The notes under the pieces: model-generated | What the model was told of the DNA's origin: nothing | The model's database searches: none | What the model saw: the letters and a program-made list of their open reading frames with translations, nothing else | Program-made: the position numbers and the translations under genes | From: Strigomonas culicis | Lineage: Eukaryota > Euglenozoa > Kinetoplastea > Trypanosomatida > Trypanosomatidae | Direction of reading: 5' to 3' | DNA length: 30,810 bases | NCBI GenBank assembly: GCA_000482145.1 | Contig: AUXH01000180.1 | Span: 1 to 30,810 of the forward strand | Shown: in pieces, positions 17,772-24,954 of the stretch | Layout: each line of letters opens with the position of its first letter | Numbering within the stretch: position 1 is the stretch's first letter

Positions 17772-19196
17772 ATGGCGCTCACTCCATTCGTTGTCAACCC
17801 CAGCCTTATCCAACGGGCGATCCTTGTTCGGCGCCGCACCCTCCTTCTGGGCGGGCTGAACGACTACTACCTTAGCTCCTCCGCGCCCTCGTCTTCCACG
17901 CTTGTCGCGGCCGCGCCGGAGGCGACGAACCTCTTCATTCTCGCGTACGGGGAGAAGGAAGGTCTGGCTCCCGGGGAGCGGCTCGAGGCGTGCGGCGCCA
18001 CGCTGCGGCTGGTGCGCACCATGGCCTTCGGCTGCCCGCGCGGCCTCGGCCGGCGCAGCAGCTTCACGCGGGGGGCGCTGACGTGGGGCTGTCTGGCCGA
18101 CATCGCGCAGGAGATGCAACGGCTGCTGCAGCAGCGCCTCCTCGTGATGGACCCGCGCGCCGTCGACGCGGGCGGCGCGCCGCCGGCGGCGCCGACGCTG
18201 GTCCTCCGGCGCCACGTCGCGGTCGACGCGGAGGCGGCGGGCGACCACATCACCGCGGCGGAGGCCGACGCCCTCGCGGCGCAGGCGGCGCAGAGCAACG
18301 CGGAGGTCGTCGTCGCGGAGTGGGGCGTGGTGCACCCCGCGCCCGCGCCGCCGCGCCGCGCGGCCCGCCGCCAGGCGCAGCCGGCAGCCGAGGAGGACGA
18401 GGACGAGGAGCGCGAGCTGCTGGTCGAGAACGGCGTGTACTACGGCTCGCACGAGCGCAGCGGGCGGCGCGCGCTGCGCTCCGCGCGGCTCGCCTTCATG
18501 TCCTGCGTCGAGCGCACCGCGACGCCCCTGCGGCAGCGGCAGCGCCGCCGCGCGCTGGCCGTGCTGGACGTCAGCGAGCTCGACTTCTCCTTCGCGCAGG
18601 CGGCGCTGCAGACAACGCTCGAGCTGGGCCTGCGCAGCGCGGCGCAGTGCCACGTCAGCTACGTGCCGCTCACCGCCGAGGCGGCCGCGGCGGTCGACCC
18701 GCAGTACGCGAGCTTCACACGCCTCGTGATGGCGGGGCCAGGCAAGCTGCTGCCCGACCCGCTCGCCGCCCTCGCGCCGTACGCCTTTGACGTGGGCGCC
18801 TACACCGCGTACCTGGACCTCCCCCTGCCGTCCGGCGGCCGCATGCGGAGCAAGGCGGTCTGCGCGCCGCCGCCGGGCGCCCACCGCCGCGCGCGAGACG
18901 CGCGCGGCGAGACGGTGGTGCAGCTCGCGCGCGCGCTGGCGGCGCTGCGGCAGAAGGGCAGCATGCTCGTCACCTTCGTGCCGACGCCGGCCTCCGTCGC
19001 GGCCGTGCACCGCGAGACGTGTAGCGAGCGGCGCGCGGAAGTCGCGATGGAGTACGCGACCGTCAACGAGGCGAAGGCGCTCGTCGCGGAGGCCATCGCG
19101 ACGACGGGCCGGTGGGGTTACATCACGGACGAGGTGCTGCCGGCCGTCGACTGCCCCCAGGGGAGCGCCATCACGCTCACTGTCACGCTCGAATGA
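17772..19196 (+). CDS. Hypothetical protein, unrecognised
   Basis: A 474-residue protein with no family I recognise. The first ATG after the splice acceptor gives MALTPFVVNPSL; upstream frame extension starts only at GTG. The N-terminal 100 residues are hydrophobic/basic and could be a folded alpha/beta region. The middle (about 135-220) is Ala/Pro/Arg-rich low complexity ending in an acidic cluster, EEDEDEERE (about 207-215). The C-terminal half alternates strands and helices (for example RALAVLDVSELDFSFAQAAL, CHVSYVPL, GSMLVTFVPTPASVAAVH) and ends in a predicted strand, SAITLTVTLE. It has no signal peptide, transmembrane segment, Cys-rich motif or catalytic signature. Strong GC3 bias supports a real gene. 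Its first 25 codons carry more A/T-ending codons than the rest. Confidence 0.8.
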   Translation: MALTPFVVNPSLIQRAILVRRRTLLLGGLNDYYLSSSAPSSSTLVAAAPEATNLFILAYGEKEGLAPGERLEACGATLRLVRTMAFGCPRGLGRRSSFTRGALTWGCLADIAQEMQRLLQQRLLVMDPRAVDAGGAPPAAPTLVLRRHVAVDAEAAGDHITAAEADALAAQAAQSNAEVVVAEWGVVHPAPAPPRRAARRQAQPAAEEDEDEERELLVENGVYYGSHERSGRRALRSARLAFMSCVERTATPLRQRQRRRALAVLDVSELDFSFAQAALQTTLELGLRSAAQCHVSYVPLTAEAAAAVDPQYASFTRLVMAGPGKLLPDPLAALAPYAFDVGAYTAYLDLPLPSGGRMRSKAVCAPPPGAHRRARDARGETVVQLARALAALRQKGSMLVTFVPTPASVAAVHRETCSERRAEVAMEYATVNEAKALVAEAIATTGRWGYITDEVLPAVDCPQGSAITLTVTLE

Positions 19197-19348
19197 CCGG
19201 CGACGCGCGCGTGGGGGAGAGGGCAGCCACGTCGCCTCCCCCTCTTCTTGTATCATACCATCTACTATTGCAGGTTCACCCTGTACGCTCCTATATATTT
19301 CGTTCCTTACTTACAATTCCAGTTTGAAGTACGTTTTTATATATTTTC

Positions 19349-19349
<1 letters not shown>

Positions 19350-19378
<29 letters not shown>
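19350..19378. repeat. (TG)n microsatellite
   Basis: About 14 TG units lie in the presumed 3' UTR of the upstream gene, similar in length to the tract behind ARP6. Confidence 0.95.
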
Positions 19379-19384
<6 letters not shown>

Positions 19385-19620
19385 TGCTTGTTTGTATATA
19401 TATATAAATACGTCCGTCTGCGTCCGTGAAAGTATTATCATTGGAAATGCTTTACTGCGCAGTATCATAAACATCTAGCTTAACCATCAGAAACGGAAAA
19501 AAAAACTCGCGTGCATGGTACGTCTCCTTGGTTGAGAAGAGTACATCGTGAAGCTATGATGGACCTCTACACCGTTTGTCCACTGTTGACATCTTCTTTA
19601 TTGGGTATTATTCTTGATTT

Positions 19621-19655
19621 CGCTTGCCTCTCTCTCTATCCCCTCTCTCTTCCAG
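19621..19655 (+). promoter_or_regulatory. Predicted trans-splice acceptor for the Mex67-like gene
   Basis: A TC-rich tract is followed by CAG at 19653-19655 and TAG at 19657-19659, about 50 nt before the ATG at 19711. No ATG lies between. Confidence 0.65.
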
Positions 19656-19710
19656 TTAGGAACGAAAGAAAGAAACATACACTGGCCTAGTGTGAGCTGT
19701 GGTTCGATCG

Positions 19711-22700
19711 ATGATATCCAACACGAGGGGATTCAAGCCTTTTTCCACGGTCCTGGGGTCTCGCCACGATGAGGCGGGTAAACTGACCGTGGTGTGCATG
19801 GAAATGCGCAAGACAGGCAAGTGCAAGCTGCACAACCGAGAGCAAAACATGAGGCGGCAGATCGCGAAGGCGAAGGAGGAGGAGATCCGCAAAAAGGCGG
19901 TCGGAATGTTTGAAACGCAAAAGGAACTCGTACAGTTAGCCGCCGAGGACGGTGACGCGAACAGTGTCGCGGAACTGCTGGCACCGCTCCGCGGTCTCGC
20001 CGGTAAGATGCAGGCGGCGGCCGCCGAGCAACCCAACGAGGCGCGCGCCGCCCCTGGCGGCAGTAGCAGCAGCAGCAGCAGCAGAGAAGAGCTCATCCAG
20101 TTCTTTATCGCGGAGCTGAAGAAGGAGCCCTCGTATCTGAACTGGAACCTGGAGGCGGAGCTGGCGGAGCAGATGGTGGTGCAGAGCGTCCGCCACTGCC
20201 CCTACGCGCACCAGGTGGAGGTGCAGCACACGCTGAAGCGTGCGCGACAGGAGAACGCGATGGAGGAGCAGCGGCTGCTCCGCGAGGACGGGGACGACGC
20301 GGCGGACAGGGACTTGGTGCACGCGGACGTGGAGGACCTCAGCGCGAAGCGGAAGAAGCAGCTGGAGCTGTGGCGCACGCAGCGACAGACCACCTTTGCC
20401 GGCCTCAGCGCCTGGCAGCAGTACGTGGTGTGCCTGCTGTGGCAGCGCGTGTGCGTGCTGCCGCAGTCGCTGCGCCTCAACGTGCGCGAGGAGCTGATCG
20501 CGGCCATCGAGCACGCCTTCGACACAAAGGCGACGGCCGCTTGCGACGGGCAGGCGTCCGTGTACTTTGACGCGCTGCCGACCTTCGCCACGGAGGATGC
20601 GATGGAGGACTATTTCAAGAGCGCCTCCTTCGAGGAGCGCGTGGCGACGGAGGAGAACAAGCAGGTACCCATGGTCTTCTCCAGGCCGGAGATGGGCATC
20701 GTGGACCTCTCCTCCCTGCCGCGTATCATCCTCCATCTGAACAAGCACGCGCGCGGCGCCGGCGTGGTGGAGCAGCAGACGCTCTCCTACTTCCTCTCTC
20801 CGCCGAGCGACGGTGGTGCTGCCGCGGCGGCCCACGGCAAGGTGCGGCTGCCTGCCTGCAGCCTCACGGTGAAGGAGCTGGACGTGAGCCACCCCGCCCG
20901 CGCGGAGGAGCTCGTCCAGGTGCTGGAGTGGTACGCGCACGTGCTGGGCACGGAGGAGCGGCTGAACGCGGGGGACGGCGGCGGCGACGGCGCGGCGGCG
21001 GCCGACAGGCAGGCACACGTGGTCGCCCTGTACCGCGCGCGGCGCTACGTGCTGCGGTCGCTGACGCTGCGCCACTGCGACCTCACCCTCGCGGAGCCGC
21101 TGCTCACCGCGCTGCATAAGCACCAGCTGCACCTGCACCTTCTCGCGCTCGACCTCAGCCACAACCGGCTGCACTCGCTGCGCTTCCTCTTCCTGCTGCG
21201 CGCGCAGTACGCGGAGCGGCTGCTGCGACTGAGCCTCAAGAACAACATCATCACCCGCAAGCCGGAGTACCAGGAGCAGGTGCGGCAGTCGCTGCCGCGG
21301 CTGACGTCCCTCGACGGCGAGCCGATCCGCCGGCCGCCGCTGCGGCTCCCCAAGACGCTCGCCGTCTCGAGCGCCTTCATGCCCCCGCGGGGCTCCGCGC
21401 CGCCGCCCATCAGTGAGAGGGAGCTCCGCATGGTGTGCGACACGCTCGCGCGGCTGTGCTACATCTTCGAGACGCGCTACGTGCCGCTGACGGCGCTGCA
21501 GCACAAGCAGCTGCGCAAGGAGCAGCAGGGGGAGGACCACGCGCACCTCCGCAAGGTCGTGCGGGGGGGCGAGAGGGAGGCGGACCCCGTCGTCGCGCTG
21601 CCGGACGAGCGCGAGGCGGACGAAGACAACTTCCCGCACCGCTACTTCCACCCCTCCGCCACCTTCTCCTGCCTGGTCGCGCCGGGCGTCACGCTGTACG
21701 ACCCGCAGCACATGCGCCTCGACCGCGAGGTGGAGCTGGACGACGCGTACCAGGGCATGCGGCTCTCCGCGAATGACCTCAAGGATGTGCGCGTGTTCGA
21801 CGTGTCCATGAAGAACAGCTCCCGCAACCTCCTGACGGGCCGCACCGCGCTGCAGCGCTACGGCCGTGGCGCCGCCAACTGCCACCTCGCGTACCAGTGC
21901 ACGATGTACCCCCCGCGGATGGAGGTCGACCACCACCTGGACAGCGCCCTCGTGTCCGTGGCCAGAATGGCCCCGCCCCCCGCCGCGGGCAGCAGCCGCG
22001 GCGCGAAGCGCGGCGACGGGCTGGGGGCCCGCCGCGCGGTGCCGGCGATGTACCTGGTGACGGTGCACGGCACCATCAGCTGGCGCCTGCCCAGCATGCA
22101 CGGCGGCGAGTGCATCTCGGCCGCGTACGACCGCTCGCTCATCTTCGTGGAGAAGGAGCTGCCGGCGCAGAACATGCTGTGGGAGAGGCTGCACAGCCCG
22201 CCGCTGGTCGTGCTGAGCGATGCGGTGATGGTGTGCCCGCCGCGGCCCAGCCGCGCGGAGGCGAGCGCCACCCGGCTGACGCGGCTGGTGGTGCAGTTCG
22301 GCCTCGAGGCGTGCCGCGACGGCGGCCGCCTCGTCGCGGCGGTCGTCGAGCGCTGCGGCAGCGCCGCAGCGGAGGAGGTGGCGCTGGACGCGCTCGTCTT
22401 CGGGCCCCCGCCGCCGGCGGCGGCCGTGCCGGCCCCGGCGGACGAGGAGGCGGCGCCGTGGCTGCTCGCCGCGCAGGACGCGATGCGCGCGCTGCTGGCC
22501 GGGCCGTCCGCGCGCGCCGGCAGCGGACCGGGGTTCCACATCTTCTCTCTTCTCGACGGCCGCGGGCACTATAAGCTGACCGGGACCGGCACGGACGACG
22601 CGGATGCGCGTGGCGCACCGTGGGGGTCTGCGCTGCACTTTGTCGGCATGGACGTCGTCAACCGCATTACGTCCATCGCGAACGAGCACTGCACAGCCGC

Positions 22701-22713
22701 GCTGCGAGAGTGA
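19711..22713 (+). CDS. Mex67/NXF-like mRNA export protein (LRR + NTF2-like)
   Basis: A 1000-residue protein. About residues 443-545 form an LRR block with the NXF pattern (LTLRHCDLTL, LLALDLSHNRLHSL, LRLSLKNNIITR, then SLPRLTSLDGEPI). About 563-840 matches the NXF-type NTF2-like domain: HRYFHPSATFSCL, a NLLTGRTALQRYG segment, VTVHGTISWRLPS, YDRSLIFV and PPLVVLSDAVMVCPP. This order is that of the nuclear mRNA export receptor Mex67/NXF1. The N-terminus carries a short Cys/His motif (C29, C38, H41) in the place where kinetoplastid MEX67 has a CCCH finger, but one Cys appears to be missing. Insertions are a Ser run (about 113-120), an Ala/Gly loop in the middle and an Ala/Pro/Gly-rich loop inside the NTF2-like domain. 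No clear C-terminal UBA-like TAP-C domain is seen. It may be MEX67 itself or a paralogue such as MEX67b. Confidence 0.78.
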   Translation: MISNTRGFKPFSTVLGSRHDEAGKLTVVCMEMRKTGKCKLHNREQNMRRQIAKAKEEEIRKKAVGMFETQKELVQLAAEDGDANSVAELLAPLRGLAGKMQAAAAEQPNEARAAPGGSSSSSSSREELIQFFIAELKKEPSYLNWNLEAELAEQMVVQSVRHCPYAHQVEVQHTLKRARQENAMEEQRLLREDGDDAADRDLVHADVEDLSAKRKKQLELWRTQRQTTFAGLSAWQQYVVCLLWQRVCVLPQSLRLNVREELIAAIEHAFDTKATAACDGQASVYFDALPTFATEDAMEDYFKSASFEERVATEENKQVPMVFSRPEMGIVDLSSLPRIILHLNKHARGAGVVEQQTLSYFLSPPSDGGAAAAAHGKVRLPACSLTVKELDVSHPARAEELVQVLEWYAHVLGTEERLNAGDGGGDGAAAADRQAHVVALYRARRYVLRSLTLRHCDLTLAEPLLTALHKHQLHLHLLALDLSHNRLHSLRFLFLLRAQYAERLLRLSLKNNIITRKPEYQEQVRQSLPRLTSLDGEPIRRPPLRLPKTLAVSSAFMPPRGSAPPPISERELRMVCDTLARLCYIFETRYVPLTALQHKQLRKEQQGEDHAHLRKVVRGGEREADPVVALPDEREADEDNFPHRYFHPSATFSCLVAPGVTLYDPQHMRLDREVELDDAYQGMRLSANDLKDVRVFDVSMKNSSRNLLTGRTALQRYGRGAANCHLAYQCTMYPPRMEVDHHLDSALVSVARMAPPPAAGSSRGAKRGDGLGARRAVPAMYLVTVHGTISWRLPSMHGGECISAAYDRSLIFVEKELPAQNMLWERLHSPPLVVLSDAVMVCPPRPSRAEASATRLTRLVVQFGLEACRDGGRLVAAVVERCGSAAAEEVALDALVFGPPPPAAAVPAPADEEAAPWLLAAQDAMRALLAGPSARAGSGPGFHIFSLLDGRGHYKLTGTGTDDADARGAPWGSALHFVGMDVVNRITSIANEHCTAALRE

Positions 22714-23063
22714 GGGGTGCGATGGGGGGCCGTGGCCCACCACACGACGCAGGGGAGGTGGGTACCACTAACAACACCATTCTAATCCACAATACCGATG
22801 CATCATGCCGTCGGTAAAACTAACCGTTTAATAGCTACAACTACAATTCTGTCAGAACGTACAGGCACACGTGCACAGATAAAGGAATAGTTCGAATAAA
22901 GAAATAAAAGAACGTACGCTGATGAACCTCTGTTTGTGAGTATTTACTGATACGGTGTTCCCTTCCTCTTTTGCTCTTCTTTCCTTTTGGTGTTTTCTTG
23001 TACGAAAAAAAAAGATAGAAATCTATTCGTAGAGCACTTCAGTCAACGCGTCAGCGCAGTGCC
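22714..23063. other. Spacer between Mex67-like gene and membrane-protein gene
   Basis: A 350-nt gap with no gene seen. It contains AATAAA-like stretches (about 22896-22908), which are not known to be required for polyadenylation in trypanosomatids, and a pyrimidine tract leading to the next gene. Confidence 0.7.
22956..23014 (+). promoter_or_regulatory. Predicted trans-splice acceptor for the membrane-protein gene
   Basis: A TC/T-rich tract is interrupted by an A-run and followed by AG at 23013-23014 and 23017-23018, about 45-50 nt before the ATG at 23064. Confidence 0.5.
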
Positions 23064-23855
23064 ATGTCACGCGTTCCTCGTGCGCTTCTCTTAGTCCTCG
23101 GCGTCGCGCTGCTCTGTGCGCTACTGCGCGCGGACGCGGCGCTGTCCTTCCAGATCGGCGAGCGGCTGCCGCTCACGCTGTACGTGCGCCACGAACGGCA
23201 GACCCGCGGCACCTACCTCAGTGGCGGCGAGGCCGCGGACGCGAGCCCTGTGGAGGCGGGGGCGACCGCACTGCGCAAGCACGGCCGGCAGGAGCGGCTG
23301 CTGCTACCCCCGACGCTGCACCCGCAGTTCGCGGTCGACACGGTGCGGCACGTCAACATGAGCGCGATGAATGAGGCGCAGACGCAGATGGCGCACGACG
23401 TCAACCTGCAGCAGAGCGACGGCGCCATCCGCCTACACATCGGCCGCGGCATCAACCGCGAGACGGCGTGGCTGCCGCTCGTCGTGCGCCGCAGCCGCGC
23501 GGGCTCCCTCGGGCTGGCTGCCCGCCCGTCGGCGACGCGCGCGGACGCGAAGGGGGCCGTGCTGTTTCTCGCGGGTGTGCGCTTCCGCGTGGGCTACCAA
23601 AAGGGTGACTTCCACACGGTGACGGGCTGCCACGTCGACTACGAGTACGCGCCCGTGCGGCCCGACGAGCTCACGCTGACCGTCGCGTGGGCGGAGCACC
23701 GGGCCTTCAACCCGACGCGCGCCCTCACGGCATGCAGTGTCGTTGTACTCGCGGCCGCTGGGCTGCTCATCGCGTCCATCACGGGCGGGAGGGGCAAGAC
23801 TGTGCAGCGGTTTCGCCGGCAGACCGTCAGCGTGCGCGCGCACAAGAAGCTGTAG
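23064..23855 (+). CDS. Signal-peptide, single-pass membrane protein of unknown function
   Basis: A 263-residue protein. Residues 1-25 form a signal peptide: basic start (MSRVPR), hydrophobic core (ALLLVLGVALLCALL) and a likely cleavage after RADA. A lumenal or extracellular region of about 190 residues follows. Near the C-terminus a transmembrane helix (about 222-241, SVVVLAAAGLLIASITGG) is followed by a basic tail (RGKTVQRFRRQTVSVRAHKK). That predicts a type I topology with a cytosolic basic tail. The lumenal part has no Cys-rich or catalytic motif. It starts FQIGERLPLTLYV and ends with VTGCHVDYEYAP and ELTLTVAWAEH, which faintly recall the lumenal domain of TM9/nonaspanin proteins just before their first helix. 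The protein lacks the remaining eight helices, so this is only a hint. No GPI signal. Confidence 0.82.
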   Translation: MSRVPRALLLVLGVALLCALLRADAALSFQIGERLPLTLYVRHERQTRGTYLSGGEAADASPVEAGATALRKHGRQERLLLPPTLHPQFAVDTVRHVNMSAMNEAQTQMAHDVNLQQSDGAIRLHIGRGINRETAWLPLVVRRSRAGSLGLAARPSATRADAKGAVLFLAGVRFRVGYQKGDFHTVTGCHVDYEYAPVRPDELTLTVAWAEHRAFNPTRALTACSVVVLAAAGLLIASITGGRGKTVQRFRRQTVSVRAHKKL

Positions 23856-24040
23856 CCCCGTGTGGGCACCCGCCGCAGCCGCAGAGGTGAACCGTGCCGT
23901 GGCGGCGGCAGCACGGTCGGTCGTGAGTTGTGTTGAAAGTATAACGTGACGGATAAAGAAGGGGAAATAAAAAGAAGAGCCTCATGCATTGCTCCTGAAT
24001 GTCCATATGGATAAGATGCTGACACTCTTTTAGTGCATCG

Positions 24041-24108
24041 CCTCTCTCTCTTTCTCTCTCTTCCACTCTCTCTTTCTCTTTGTGTGTGTTTCCACTTCCT
24101 TCCCACAG
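24041..24108 (+). promoter_or_regulatory. Predicted trans-splice acceptor for the U1-C-like gene
   Basis: A long TC-rich tract ends in CAG at 24106-24108, 35 nt before the ATG at 24144, with no ATG between. Confidence 0.75.
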
Positions 24109-24143
24109 TAGGGAATATTGTGATAGCCTAGACCCAACAGCAC

Positions 24144-24644
24144 ATGTCCTCCAGCGGTGCGGCGAGCGGCCTGGCGGACTATCTGACGGACGATGAGAAG
24201 CGCCGGAAGCAGAAGCTGCGACGCCTCCGGCGCATGAGCGCGGCGAAGAAGCGCGCGTTCATACAGTACGAGCGGCGCCACAACGAGAAGGACGGTCGCC
24301 TCTATTACTGCGATTACTGCGACCTGTTCGTGAGCAGCAGCGCCAAGTGCTGGAGGCGGCACCTGCGCGGCGCGCGGCACATGGACGCGGTGGAGGGGTA
24401 CTACCAGATGGCGACCCAGATCGAGGGGGAGTGGTTCCAGCGCATACAGAAGGACGTCGATCATGCCTGGGCGAGGGCGAGCCACGCGCTGCAGCAGGTG
24501 GTCACCGGGTCGGGCACGGTCACGCCCCTGGCCGCGACCATGGTGAGCCCGGGGATCGTGGTGGGTGGCACGGCCCCGCCCCCACCCTCGGAGGCCTTGT
24601 CCATCAAGGTGGGGAACACGGTTGTATACAGTGGCAAGCAATGA
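24144..24644 (+). CDS. U1 snRNP-specific protein C-like zinc-finger protein
   Basis: A 166-residue protein with one C2H2 finger of the U1-C type: YYCDYCDLF...H73-x5-H79, with C56, C59, H73 and H79 (C-x2-C-x13-H-x5-H), then VEGYYQ, matching the family's YCDYCD...H-x5-H...YY signature. U1-C stabilises 5' splice-site recognition by U1 snRNP in the nucleus. Trypanosomatids keep a U1 snRNP although very few of their genes are cis-spliced. In most U1-C proteins the finger is at the extreme N-terminus. Here about 53 basic/acidic residues precede it (DDEKRRKQKLRRLRRM). A second Met at residue 31 could shorten this. The C-terminal 60 residues are Gly/Thr/Pro-rich. A related matrin-type finger protein is the main alternative. 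Confidence 0.85.
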   Translation: MSSSGAASGLADYLTDDEKRRKQKLRRLRRMSAAKKRAFIQYERRHNEKDGRLYYCDYCDLFVSSSAKCWRRHLRGARHMDAVEGYYQMATQIEGEWFQRIQKDVDHAWARASHALQQVVTGSGTVTPLAATMVSPGIVVGGTAPPPPSEALSIKVGNTVVYSGKQ

Positions 24645-24954
24645 TCATGCTGATGCAGTGCGAAGAGAGAAAACAAGTGATCTAACAAAAACAAAAAAAA
24701 AGTGTGCTTTTCGCATCAATCCATGTATAATTACGGGAAGGGAAACATGTTAAATGAACTTTACACAGCAATTTCTGTCTCCTAACGTCCACTTTCTCCA
24801 ACGAAGGATTAATACATTGTTTTAGGCTTAGCAGTCAAATTGCTTTTTTCTTTGTTTTTGTTGTTGTTTTTCTTTTTTGTTGTTGTTGTTAGGTGTCGTT
24901 TCCCGACGCCTCACGCGATTGCGATAAGTCTATACACCCACGCAGCACGTCCGA
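24645..24954. other. Spacer between U1-C-like gene and VPS51
   Basis: A 310-nt AT-rich gap with no gene seen. It has an A-run near 24685-24701 and ends with the T/G/TC-rich acceptor and the 5' UTR of VPS51. Confidence 0.7.
24841..24892 (+). promoter_or_regulatory. Predicted trans-splice acceptor for VPS51
   Basis: A T-rich tract with TTG repeats is followed by TAG at 24890-24892, leaving 62 nt to the ATG at 24955. Confidence 0.65.

Larger units (their letters stand above)
19197..19710. other. Spacer between unknown gene and Mex67-like gene
   Basis: A 514-nt gap with no gene seen. It holds a (TG)n tract, a TATATATATA stretch near 19396-19405 and an A-run near 19497-19505, and ends with the TC-rich acceptor at about 19621-19655. 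Open frames through the TG tract are low-complexity artefacts. Confidence 0.7.

Noticed and set aside
19695..19720. GGTTCGATC, resembling a tRNA T-loop (B box)
   Set aside because: The flanking bases do not form a T stem and no acceptor, D or anticodon arms are present. It overlaps the start of the Mex67-like gene.
22919..22952. A TGATGA box followed by CTGA, resembling a C/D snoRNA
   Set aside because: The two boxes are only about 20 nt apart, too close for a C/D snoRNA, and no terminal stem is seen.
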